A stretch of DNA of 8,222 nt from Streptococcaceae bacterium (GTDB lineage: Bacteria; Bacillota; Bacilli; Lactobacillales; Streptococcaceae). Location: contig JAITHN010000031.1 in the NCBI GenBank assembly GCA_031279745.1, positions 1 to 8,222 on the forward strand. The letters run 5' to 3'. Positions 1-5,020 of the stretch are shown here, one piece after another (positions within the stretch are counted from its first letter, which is position 1; each line of letters begins with the position of its first letter). The notes under the pieces were generated by a model. That model was not told the origin of the DNA. It saw only the letters and a list, made by a program, of their open reading frames with translations, and did no database searches. Position numbers and translations under genes: made by a program.

Positions 1-505
1 TTTCACTTCCCATGTCGCTCTTCATCTGACGAAGCGCTTCTAAAAACGGAAGAGATTCAATATCCCCAACAGTTCCACCAACTTCTGTGATAATGACGTC
101 ACTATCAGTTGTTGTTGCAGCACGTGTTATTTTTTCTTTCAATGCATTGGTAATATGCGGAATAACTTGAACAGTTGCCCCCAAATATTCCCCTTTGCGT
201 TCTTTACGCAAAACTTCTGAATAGATTTTCCCTGTCGTTACGTTTGAATATTTATTCAAATTAATATCAATAAATCGTTCATAATGCCCTAAATCCAAGT
301 CTGTTTCTGCACCGTCATCTGTAACGAAGACCTCACCATGTTGATATGGGCTCATCGTTCCAGGATCCACGTTAATATATGGATCAAATTTTTGGATAGT
401 CACCTTGAGTCCTCTGTTTTTTAGAAGTCTTCCTAGACTTGCTGCAACGATTCCTTTTCCGATTGACGATACTACTCCACCCGTTACAAAAATGTATTTT
501 GTCAT
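1..505 (-). CDS. pyrG: CTP synthase, N-terminal part (truncated by left window edge)
   Basis: Makes CTP from UTP, ATP and glutamine, the last step of de novo pyrimidine nucleotide synthesis; cytosolic. The 168 visible residues are the start of the synthetase (amidoligase) domain: MTKYIFVTGG start, nucleotide-binding loop GGVVSSIGKG (residues 9-18), KFDPYINVDPGTMSP (39-53), DDGAETDLDLGHYERF (63-78) and EVGGTVGDIES (141-151), all hallmark segments of the family. The usual length is about 535 residues, so roughly two thirds, including the glutamine amidotransferase domain, lies beyond base 1. The ATG is preceded by GGAGG at 5-base spacing. The gene follows rpoE in the same direction, as in many Firmicutes, but has its own promoter and a leader attenuator (separate entries). 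No oddities in the visible part; the identification is essentially certain. Confidence 0.97.
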   Translation of the reverse strand, partial: MTKYIFVTGGVVSSIGKGIVAASLGRLLKNRGLKVTIQKFDPYINVDPGTMSPYQHGEVFVTDDGAETDLDLGHYERFIDINLNKYSNVTTGKIYSEVLRKERKGEYLGATVQVIPHITNALKEKITRAATTTDSDVIITEVGGTVGDIESLPFLEALRQMKSDMGSE

Positions 506-538
506 AATTTCCTCCATTCGATTTCAGGGAATAAAACG

Positions 539-563
539 AAAAACTCCCAACAACTGTTGGGAG
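539..563 (-). terminator. Leader attenuator terminator upstream of pyrG
   Basis: On the minus strand a perfect 8-bp stem (CTCCCAAC / GTTGGGAG, 4-base loop; 544-563) is followed by TTTTTCGTTTT. It sits between the pyrG promoter and the pyrG start codon, so it can only act as a conditional terminator for pyrG (and as an end point for transcripts running through from rpoE). The 5' strand of the stem begins with pyrimidines (GCTCCC), the part that a run of extra 5' G residues would pair with in the known Bacillus subtilis pyrG mechanism. Confidence 0.85.
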
Positions 564-628
564 CGATTCAACTGACCTCTTTAGAGGTGCCCGAAAAATA
601 TCTTACTTTTTTTCATGAAAATTGTCAA
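564..628 (-). promoter_or_regulatory. pyrG promoter and GGGC-initiated leader
   Basis: Reading the minus strand: TTGACA (-35, 623-628), a 17-base spacer, TAAGAT (-10, 600-605), then 7 bases and GGGC (592-589) as the probable transcript start. A transcript starting GGGC is the key feature of CTP-sensed regulation of pyrG. When CTP is low, polymerase stalls before the C at +4 and repeats G. The poly(G) 5' end then pairs with the pyrimidine-rich side of the terminator and prevents termination (known in B. subtilis). A small hairpin (ACCTC-TAAA-GAGGT, within 575-588) lies between the start and the attenuator. The leader to the ATG is about 87 bases. The start site is inferred from spacing. Confidence 0.82.
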
Positions 629-663
629 GATGTTTCAAACGCAACAATTCATTTCTTAACAAT

Positions 664-1260
664 CTATTTTTTTTCGCTGTCTACAGAATCCTCGTCTTCT
701 TCTTCCTCAACATCATCATCGCCAAAGTCAACATCCAATTCTTCTTCCAAACCATCTTCATCGATTTCGATTTCACGAAGATCCGAGTCGTAGGCTTCTA
801 CCTCGGCCTTCTCGTCATCTTCATCGCCATCGACGTCACTAAGATCGTCCTCTTCTTCTTCAAAGTCATCTTCCGGATCATCATCGTTGTAATCGATGAC
901 ATCATCATCTTCGCTTGTTGCAAACGCATTTAACCGTTTTTTATGTTTCTTACGACTTCCTTCTTCTTCCTCATCGTGAGCCACTTCTTCATCGATTTCA
1001 TCAATGCCATACCAACTGCGAAGTCCCCAAACATTGTTTCCTAAAGAAATGAAACTTCCATCAATATTCAATTCTGTATAAAATTGTGCCAGAGATTCAC
1101 GAATTTCAATATCGCTTTTTCCAAGATAGTTTTGGATTTCGTTGACCAATTCATTGAATTCCATTATTTGTTTTCTTACTTCAAGAATTTCATGCGCAAC
1201 ATCAATCATTGCCAACTCATCACGATTTTGTCCTTCGTATTTTTTTAGTTCCACTGCCAT
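664..1260 (-). CDS. rpoE: DNA-directed RNA polymerase delta subunit
   Basis: Delta subunit of Firmicutes RNA polymerase, which increases transcription specificity and core recycling and affects open-complex stability. The N-terminal HARE-HTH type domain spans about residues 8-85, with the family motif FYTELNIDGSF (60-70) and WGLRSWY (78-84). A basic patch SRKKHKKR (102-109) and an extremely acidic, presumably disordered Asp/Glu tail (about 116-198) follow, as expected for the family. It is 198 residues long; B. subtilis delta is about 173, the difference being tail length. I chose the ATG at 1260 (MAVEL) because AGAGAGG lies 7 bases upstream. An ATG at 1266 is almost on top of that site, and the frame upstream (to 1290) lacks a suitable one. 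Own promoter at 1305-1332; no clear terminator before the pyrG promoter. Confidence 0.95.
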   Translation of the reverse strand: MAVELKKYEGQNRDELAMIDVAHEILEVRKQIMEFNELVNEIQNYLGKSDIEIRESLAQFYTELNIDGSFISLGNNVWGLRSWYGIDEIDEEVAHDEEEEGSRKKHKKRLNAFATSEDDDVIDYNDDDPEDDFEEEEDDLSDVDGDEDDEKAEVEAYDSDLREIEIDEDGLEEELDVDFGDDDVEEEEDEDSVDSEKK

Positions 1261-1304
1261 GTCCATACCTCTCTCTTTGTGCAAACACACTGATTCAATC
1301 CCTT

Positions 1305-1332
1305 ATTATACCCGATTTCCCGTTGTAGTCAA
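1305..1332 (-). promoter_or_regulatory. rpoE promoter
   Basis: Minus strand TTGACT (-35, 1327-1332), a 16-base spacer and a perfect TATAAT (-10, 1305-1310), 45 bases upstream of the chosen rpoE start codon. It lies just downstream of the rplT terminator, so rpoE should be transcribed independently of the infC operon. Assigned by match to the vegetative sigma consensus only. Confidence 0.85.
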
Positions 1333-1398
1333 AGGAAAAAGTGCGAATCTTCGCATCTCTTGGTGCTTCCATTTCCAAATCCGCACCTTGCCACTCAG

Positions 1399-1426
1399 AA
1401 AAAAACGCCTGGATTCCAGACGTTTT
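1399..1426 (-). terminator. Terminator of the infC-rpmI-rplT operon
   Basis: Nine bases beyond the rplT stop, the minus strand forms ACGTCTGG-AAT-CCAGGCGT (8 bp with one G-U pair, extendable by flanking A/T pairs), followed immediately by seven T residues. A classical intrinsic terminator separating rplT from rpoE. Confidence 0.93.
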
Positions 1427-1434
1427 CGAATGTA

Positions 1435-1794
1435 TTATTTAGCCAAAGCTTTTTTCGCTTCATCAGCCAATTGAGCAAATGCAGCACTGTCGTTTACAGC
1501 TAAGTCAGCTAACATTTTACGGTTGACTTCGATTTCAGCCAATTTCAAACCGTGCATTAATTTTGAATAGCTTAATTCGTTCAAGCGAGCTGCCGCATTG
1601 ATACGTGCAATCCATAATTTACGGAAGTCACGTTTCTTTTGACGACGGTCACGATAAGCATAGTTATATGAATTGTAAACTTGCTCTTTCGCTGTTTTGA
1701 ATAATGTATGTTTGCTACCGTAGTAACCTTTTGCTAATTTTAAAATACGTTTACGACGTTTGCGTGAAACAACGCCACCTTTAACTCTTGCCAT
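1435..1794 (-). CDS. rplT: 50S ribosomal protein L20
   Basis: Large-subunit ribosomal protein that binds 23S rRNA and is needed early in 50S assembly. The 119-residue product has the typical length and the characteristic basic N-terminus MARVKGGVVSRKRRKRILKLAKGYYG (given by its key parts MARVKGG and RKRRKRILK-AKGYYG), then YAYRDRRQKKRDFRKLWI and INAAAR. The ATG has GGAGG at 7-base spacing. It is last in the infC-rpmI-rplT operon. In Firmicutes, L20 is also the repressor of its own operon through the infC leader (see 2560-2698). No anomalies. Confidence 0.98.
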   Translation of the reverse strand: MARVKGGVVSRKRRKRILKLAKGYYGSKHTLFKTAKEQVYNSYNYAYRDRRQKKRDFRKLWIARINAAARLNELSYSKLMHGLKLAEIEVNRKMLADLAVNDSAAFAQLADEAKKALAK

Positions 1795-1824
1795 GATTTT
1801 TCCTCCAGTATAATTTGTTTATTC

Positions 1825-2025
1825 TTAGCGCATTTGGCTCAACATTTGACGGATACGTTTGAAGTCTCCAGAGTGAACCATTCTTGCTTTACGTAACTGA
1901 CGACGTTGTTTAACTGTTTTCCCGTGGAAACGGTGAGAAGTGAAAGCACGGTAACGTTTCAATCCACCTTTTCCTGTACGTTTGAAGCGTTTTGCACTAG
2001 CGCGGTGTGTTTTTTGTTTTGGCAT
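1825..2025 (-). CDS. rpmI: 50S ribosomal protein L35
   Basis: Small (66-residue), highly basic large-subunit protein. It begins MPKQKTHRASAKRFKRTGKG, matching the L35 N-terminal signature, and ends with GDFKRIRQMLSQ, the conserved C-terminal segment. The length is normal for the family. GGAGG lies 8 bases before the ATG. It sits between infC and rplT, with 15 bases to infC and 30 to rplT, in the near-universal order of this operon. Confidence 0.97.
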   Translation of the reverse strand: MPKQKTHRASAKRFKRTGKGGLKRYRAFTSHRFHGKTVKQRRQLRKARMVHSGDFKRIRQMLSQMR

Positions 2026-2040
2026 TGCTATTTCCTCCGA

Positions 2041-2559
2041 TTATTTTTTATCTGCCTTAGGCGCAAGCTGTAAGAACATGCTGCGTCCATCCATTTTTGC
2101 TTTTTGCTCAACAACAGCAATATCTTCTGTTTCTTTAGCTAAGCGATCGAGTACTCTTTGACCAACATCTTTGTGGGTAATGGCACGTCCTCTAAAACGA
2201 ATTGAAGCTTTCACTTTATTTCCTTTTTCGAGGAATTTTCTTGCATTACGCAACTTCGTATTGAAGTCATTGTCATCGATTCCAGGTGACAAACGCACTT
2301 CTTTCACGCTGATCACTTTTTGATTCTTGCGCTGTTCACGCAATTTCTTTTGTTGTTCAAATCTGAATTTTCCGTAATCCATGATTTTTGCAACTGGTGG
2401 TTTTGCTTGCGGTGAAACGAGAACTAAATCAAGATTCATTTTTTCCGCACGTGATAAAGCTTCATCACGAGAAATGATTCCAAGTTGTTCACCATCGTCC
2501 GTGATTACGCGAAGTTCTCTTGCACGAATTCCATCATTTACCATCAAATCTTTTGCTAT
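2041..2559 (-). CDS. infC: Translation initiation factor IF-3, predicted ATA start
   Basis: IF-3 binds the 30S subunit, keeps it apart from 50S and checks start-codon/initiator-tRNA pairing. The product has the N-domain (VNDGIRARELRVI), the linker with the family signature KIMDYGKFRFEQQK (residues 58-71), and the C-domain (VKEVRLSPGI, FNTKLRNARKFLEKG, RGRAITHK, APKAD). I place the start at ATA (2557-2559): the codons read (ATA)AKDLMVNDGIRA, which lines up residue for residue with the usual start MSKDxIxNxGIRA. AAGGAG lies 10 bases upstream, while the in-frame TTG (2547) and ATG (2544) have no such site. Length is then 172 residues, typical. infC is known to use rare start codons (AUU in several bacteria) so that IF-3 can limit its own synthesis. 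First gene of infC-rpmI-rplT. Confidence 0.95.
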   Translation of the reverse strand: MAKDLMVNDGIRARELRVITDDGEQLGIISRDEALSRAEKMNLDLVLVSPQAKPPVAKIMDYGKFRFEQQKKLREQRKNQKVISVKEVRLSPGIDDNDFNTKLRNARKFLEKGNKVKASIRFRGRAITHKDVGQRVLDRLAKETEDIAVVEQKAKMDGRSMFLQLAPKADKK

Positions 2560-2698
2560 GGTCCTTCAACTCCTTTATTTTTTGATAAGAAAAAAGCTTT
2601 TGTTTTCACAAAAGCCCGCAAAAATTGTTCTCACAATTCATATCTGCCCGGAAACTTTATCTCCTAGGCGAGAAGCGGGTGCTTCTGCTTTTTTCAAC
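2560..2698 (-). ncRNA. infC operon leader (L20-type autoregulatory leader)
   Basis: About 139 bases separate the predicted transcript start from infC. On the minus strand they contain AGAAGC-ACCC-GCTTCT (stem-loop, 2671-2686), AATTGT-GAGA-ACAATT (2623-2638) and a terminator hairpin (2596-2615) with a T run just before the infC ribosome binding site. In B. subtilis, L20 binds the infC leader and causes premature termination; the arrangement here fits that class. The loop/stem bases CCCGC (2679-2675) are complementary to GCGGG (2619-2615) at the foot of the terminator, a candidate long-range contact. Family assignment is from layout and remembered motifs, not from a covariance search. Confidence 0.75.
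2588..2615 (-). terminator. Attenuator terminator in infC leader
   Basis: Minus strand GCTTTTGT-GAAA-ACAAAAGC (8 perfect bp, GNRA-like loop; 2596-2615) followed by TTTTTTCTT. It precedes the infC ribosome binding site by about a dozen bases, so it must be a conditional terminator for the operon, presumably the switch controlled by L20. Confidence 0.85.
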
Positions 2699-2704
2699 TT
2701 TATT

Positions 2705-2733
2705 ATGATACAACGTGCAAATGTTTTTGTCAA
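2705..2733 (-). promoter_or_regulatory. Promoter of infC-rpmI-rplT operon
   Basis: Minus strand TTGACA (2728-2733), a 17-base spacer and TATCAT (2705-2710). The predicted start is an A or G near 2698-2699. The perfect -35 and optimal spacing suit a strongly expressed translation operon. It lies within 90 bases of the divergently read fni gene. Confidence 0.85.
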
Positions 2734-2751
2734 CGCTTTTTGTTTGGATTT

Positions 2752-2760
2752 TGGTAAACT
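2752..2760 (+). promoter_or_regulatory. Possible extended -10 promoter for fni-estA
   Basis: Plus strand TGGTAAACT contains a TGn extension and a TAAACT -10-like hexamer, 31 bases before the fni ATG. No good -35 is present at 17 bases. It would be back to back with the infC promoter. This is the best candidate I see, but weak. Confidence 0.35.
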
Positions 2761-2791
2761 AGTGCAAGGAGAACCAATTGAAAGGAGCATT

Positions 2792-3835
2792 ATGCAAAAC
2801 AATAGAAAAGATGAACACCTTCAACTCGCCATGAAAAACTTTAAAAAAAATTCGACTGATTTTGAGCAGATTCGTTTTCTACACACCTCTCTCCCCGAAA
2901 TAGATCTGGGACATACGAATATTTCCACGAGCTTTCTAGGGATGAAGTTCACCCGTCCTTTCTATATTAATGCGATGACAGGGGGAAGTGAAAAGTCGCT
3001 AGAAATCAATCGGAAATTAGGTGAAATCGCCAATCAGTCTGGGATCTTGATTGCCACTGGAAGTGCTTCTTCTGCAATTCGAAACGATGCTCTCACCCCT
3101 ACTTTCCGTGCGATTCGTTTGGCAAATCCGAATGGTAAAATTTTTGTTAATATTAGCGCACAAGCCACTGTTCAGGAAGCCTATAAAGCATTAAATATTG
3201 CACAGGCGGACGGTTTACAAATCCATTTGAATGCTCCTCAGGAACTTTTCATGCAAGAAGGCGATAAGAATTTTTCAAATTGGAAGTCAAATATAAAAGC
3301 GATAGTAAATGAAATTCACCTTCCTATTATTGTAAAAGAAGTCGGTTTCGGTATGAGTAAAGAAACGATTGCATCCCTAATTGATATGGGTGTAAAGGCA
3401 GTGGACATTAGCGGTAGAGGAGGAACGAACTTCCTTAAAATCGAGAACCAACGTAGCCTTTCTTCGAAAGCCTACCTAGATAACTGGGGGCTTTCAACTG
3501 TTGAAAGCCTACTTGAATCCTCAAGCTTACAAGGGGAAATCAACATCCTTGCTAGCGGTGGAATACAAAATGGTTTAGATGTCGTGAAAGCCTTAGCTCT
3601 TGGAGCGAAGAGCGTAGGAATCTCTGCTAAACTTCTTTATATTCTTCAAAAAAAAGGGGTAGATGGAGCTGTTGAGTGGTTGATGGACTTAGAAAAAGAA
3701 GTGCATCTCATCTTTACCATGTTGGGTTGTAGAACCATTGAAGAGTTACAGACGCATGCCACTCTCCTTTTTGACGCACCAATAATCACCTATGCTCAAC
3801 AAAGACAGATTGATTTAAATAAGTACAGGCACTAA
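2792..3835 (+). CDS. fni: Isopentenyl diphosphate isomerase, type 2 (FMN/NADPH-dependent)
   Basis: Interconverts isopentenyl and dimethylallyl diphosphate, supplying precursors for undecaprenyl carriers and quinones. The type 2 enzyme is a TIM-barrel flavoprotein common in Gram-positives with the mevalonate pathway. Motifs in order: RKDEHL (residues 5-10, substrate binding), INAMTGGS (59-66, FMN), ATGSASS (88-94), QIHLNAPQE (143-151) and QEGD (155-158) with the conserved His/Asn/Gln/Glu cluster, KEVGFGMS (182-189), GRGGTNF (208-214), ASGGI (254-258) and GAKSVG (271-276). It has 347 residues, normal length. The start ATG has AAAGGAG 5 bases upstream. The frame is open further upstream, across the infC promoter, but that part has no family similarity. 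First gene of a pair with estA, 8 bases apart. No mevalonate genes are in view. Confidence 0.95.
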   Translation: MQNNRKDEHLQLAMKNFKKNSTDFEQIRFLHTSLPEIDLGHTNISTSFLGMKFTRPFYINAMTGGSEKSLEINRKLGEIANQSGILIATGSASSAIRNDALTPTFRAIRLANPNGKIFVNISAQATVQEAYKALNIAQADGLQIHLNAPQELFMQEGDKNFSNWKSNIKAIVNEIHLPIIVKEVGFGMSKETIASLIDMGVKAVDISGRGGTNFLKIENQRSLSSKAYLDNWGLSTVESLLESSSLQGEINILASGGIQNGLDVVKALALGAKSVGISAKLLYILQKKGVDGAVEWLMDLEKEVHLIFTMLGCRTIEELQTHATLLFDAPIITYAQQRQIDLNKYRH

Positions 3836-3843
3836 GGAGAACT

Positions 3844-4641
3844 ATGGCACTTTTAGAAATTAATTATTATTCAGAAACTTTAGAAATGGAACAATCCATG
3901 GCGGTAATTCTTCCAGAGCTGAGCGACAATAATCCTGACTGGACGCTGGAAGATTTGACGGATATTCCCGTGCTTTATCTCTTACATGGGATGGGAGGAA
4001 ATCACTCTACTTGGACACGTCGTACGAGTATAGAGCGATATGTCCGAAACACAAAGATTGCAATCGTCATGCCTTCTACGGACCTTGCGTGGTATACAAA
4101 TACTACGTATGGACTAAATTACTTTGATGCTCTTGCGATTGAGCTTCCTAAGAAAATTAAACAACTTTTCCCTCAAATTTCAACCAAAGTTGAAAAAAAC
4201 TTCGTGGCTGGGCTTTCTATGGGCGGCTATGGTGCGTGGAAATTTGCTTTCGGCACTGAAAGTTTCTCTCATGCGGCGAGCCTTTCCGGCGGTCTGGTCT
4301 TTTCAAAAGAGGTGGCGTTTACTCTTGGAAGCGAAACCTATTGGAAAGGTATCTTTGGCGACTTGGAGAACGTTGAACAAAGTTCGAATAATCTCATCAA
4401 TGCTGCACGCCTCCGCCTGAAAGGCGGCACAAAGCCAAAACTTTATGCTTGGTGTGGCCAGGAGGATTTTCTCTTTGAGGCAAGCAATCTTGCAGTTGAA
4501 CAGATTCGCCAGTTAGGCTATGACATCGACTACGAGGTCGGTCACGGAAAACATGAATGGTATTACTGGGACAAGATGATTGAACGAGTCCTCGAGTGGC
4601 TTCCCATTGACTATCAGCAGGAAGAAAGACTGCAGAGCTGA
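3844..4641 (+). CDS. estA: Alpha/beta-hydrolase esterase, EstA / tributyrin esterase family
   Basis: Serine esterase of the alpha/beta-hydrolase fold, related to the tributyrin esterases of lactic acid bacteria and esterase D, which act on short-chain acyl esters. Residues: oxyanion-hole segment LLHGMGG (46-52), nucleophile elbow GLSMGG with Ser125 (123-128), probable acid Asp208 (GQED) and His237 (GKHEW). It has 265 residues, close to the usual ~260. No signal peptide or membrane segment is visible, so it is cytosolic. Its ribosome binding site TAAGGAG includes the fni stop codon, so the two genes are probably translated from one transcript. The physiological substrate cannot be read from sequence, and a link to isoprenoid metabolism is suggested only by position. 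An acetyl-xylan or S-formylglutathione type activity is an alternative. Confidence 0.9.
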   Translation: MALLEINYYSETLEMEQSMAVILPELSDNNPDWTLEDLTDIPVLYLLHGMGGNHSTWTRRTSIERYVRNTKIAIVMPSTDLAWYTNTTYGLNYFDALAIELPKKIKQLFPQISTKVEKNFVAGLSMGGYGAWKFAFGTESFSHAASLSGGLVFSKEVAFTLGSETYWKGIFGDLENVEQSSNNLINAARLRLKGGTKPKLYAWCGQEDFLFEASNLAVEQIRQLGYDIDYEVGHGKHEWYYWDKMIERVLEWLPIDYQQEERLQS

Positions 4642-4834
4642 CTAGGGGCTGAGTAACTGCTATGGCATGAGCCGGAGACTGGACTACGAGTGGCTAAAAA
4701 GTCATGATCTGGAGACCGGAGTATATGCGCACAAGCGTATGAGGACAAGGGCGTACGAATGCAGAGGAGTTAGAAGGAAGTGGGTGCACGGACGCGTGAG
4801 ACCAAACTCGCAATCAAAAACACCGATAAGATTA
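4642..4834 (+). other. Gene-free, purine-rich stretch after estA
   Basis: Between the estA stop and its terminator lie about 190 bases with no credible coding frame. The plus strand is rich in G and A, higher in GC by eye than the neighbouring intergenic DNA, and dense in GGAG/GAGG strings. A short hairpin can form at ATGCGC-ACAA-GCGTAT (4725-4740). It would be the 3' untranslated part of the fni-estA transcript. I see no tRNA, known riboswitch or transposon remnant. Imperfect direct repeats inside it are listed separately. Confidence 0.6.
4665..4721 (+). repeat. Imperfect 20-base direct repeat, two copies
   Basis: GCATGAGCCGGAGACTGGAC (4665-4684) and TCATGATCTGGAGACCGGAG (4702-4721) match at 14 of 20 positions, with starts 37 bases apart. 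Two looser echoes follow (CGTATGAGGACAAGG and CGTACGAATGCAGAGG, about 4736-4767). Their function is unknown; they may be a decayed tandem array. Confidence 0.5.
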
Positions 4835-4881
4835 GCATAAGGAACCGGACACATTTATCCCTTTGTTCCTTATGCTTTTTT
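4835..4881 (+). terminator. Terminator of fni-estA
   Basis: A perfect 11-bp stem GCATAAGGAAC / GTTCCTTATGC (4835-4845 with 4865-4875), a 19-base loop, then six T. It is about 195 bases past the estA stop, which implies a long 3' untranslated region unless something else ends there. Confidence 0.88.
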
Positions 4882-4937
4882 GATGCTTAAAGCCCGCCCC
4901 ACGGAAAAATAACTGTGCTAAGCATAGACTCAAAGGC

Positions 4938-4976
4938 GAAACAAAAACGCCTGCCATAAGCAAGCGTTTTTGTTTC
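4938..4976 (-). terminator. Terminator of mnmE (probably bidirectional)
   Basis: A perfect 13-bp inverted repeat GAAACAAAAACGC / GCGTTTTTGTTTC with a 13-base loop, 45 bases past the mnmE stop. The T-rich arm serves as the U tract on the minus strand. Both arms are A/T-run rich, so it could also stop plus-strand readthrough from estA. Confidence 0.82.
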
Positions 4977-5020
4977 TAAACTAGGGGAAGCACCATTACT
5001 GTATCCAAGGAATAAGCAGT

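Noticed and set aside
1264..1290. Longer rpoE starts at 1290 or 1266
   Set aside because: The added residues are not family-like. The only good ribosome binding site is positioned for the ATG at 1260; it lies only about one base before the ATG at 1266.
557..1474. Plus-strand open frames opposite pyrG leader and rpoE (557-793, 622-933, 1142-1474)
   Set aside because: They are antisense to rpoE; the Ser-rich and Ile/Phe-rich products are mirror effects of the Asp/Glu codons of the delta tail, and none has a ribosome binding site.
2381..2791. Upstream extension of the fni frame to 2381
   Set aside because: It would run through infC, its leader and its promoter, has no similarity to the isomerase family, and the ATG at 2792 has an ideal ribosome binding site and matches the family N-terminus.
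4124..4420. 98-residue plus-strand frame inside estA
   Set aside because: It is an out-of-frame shadow of a clear esterase gene with intact catalytic residues.
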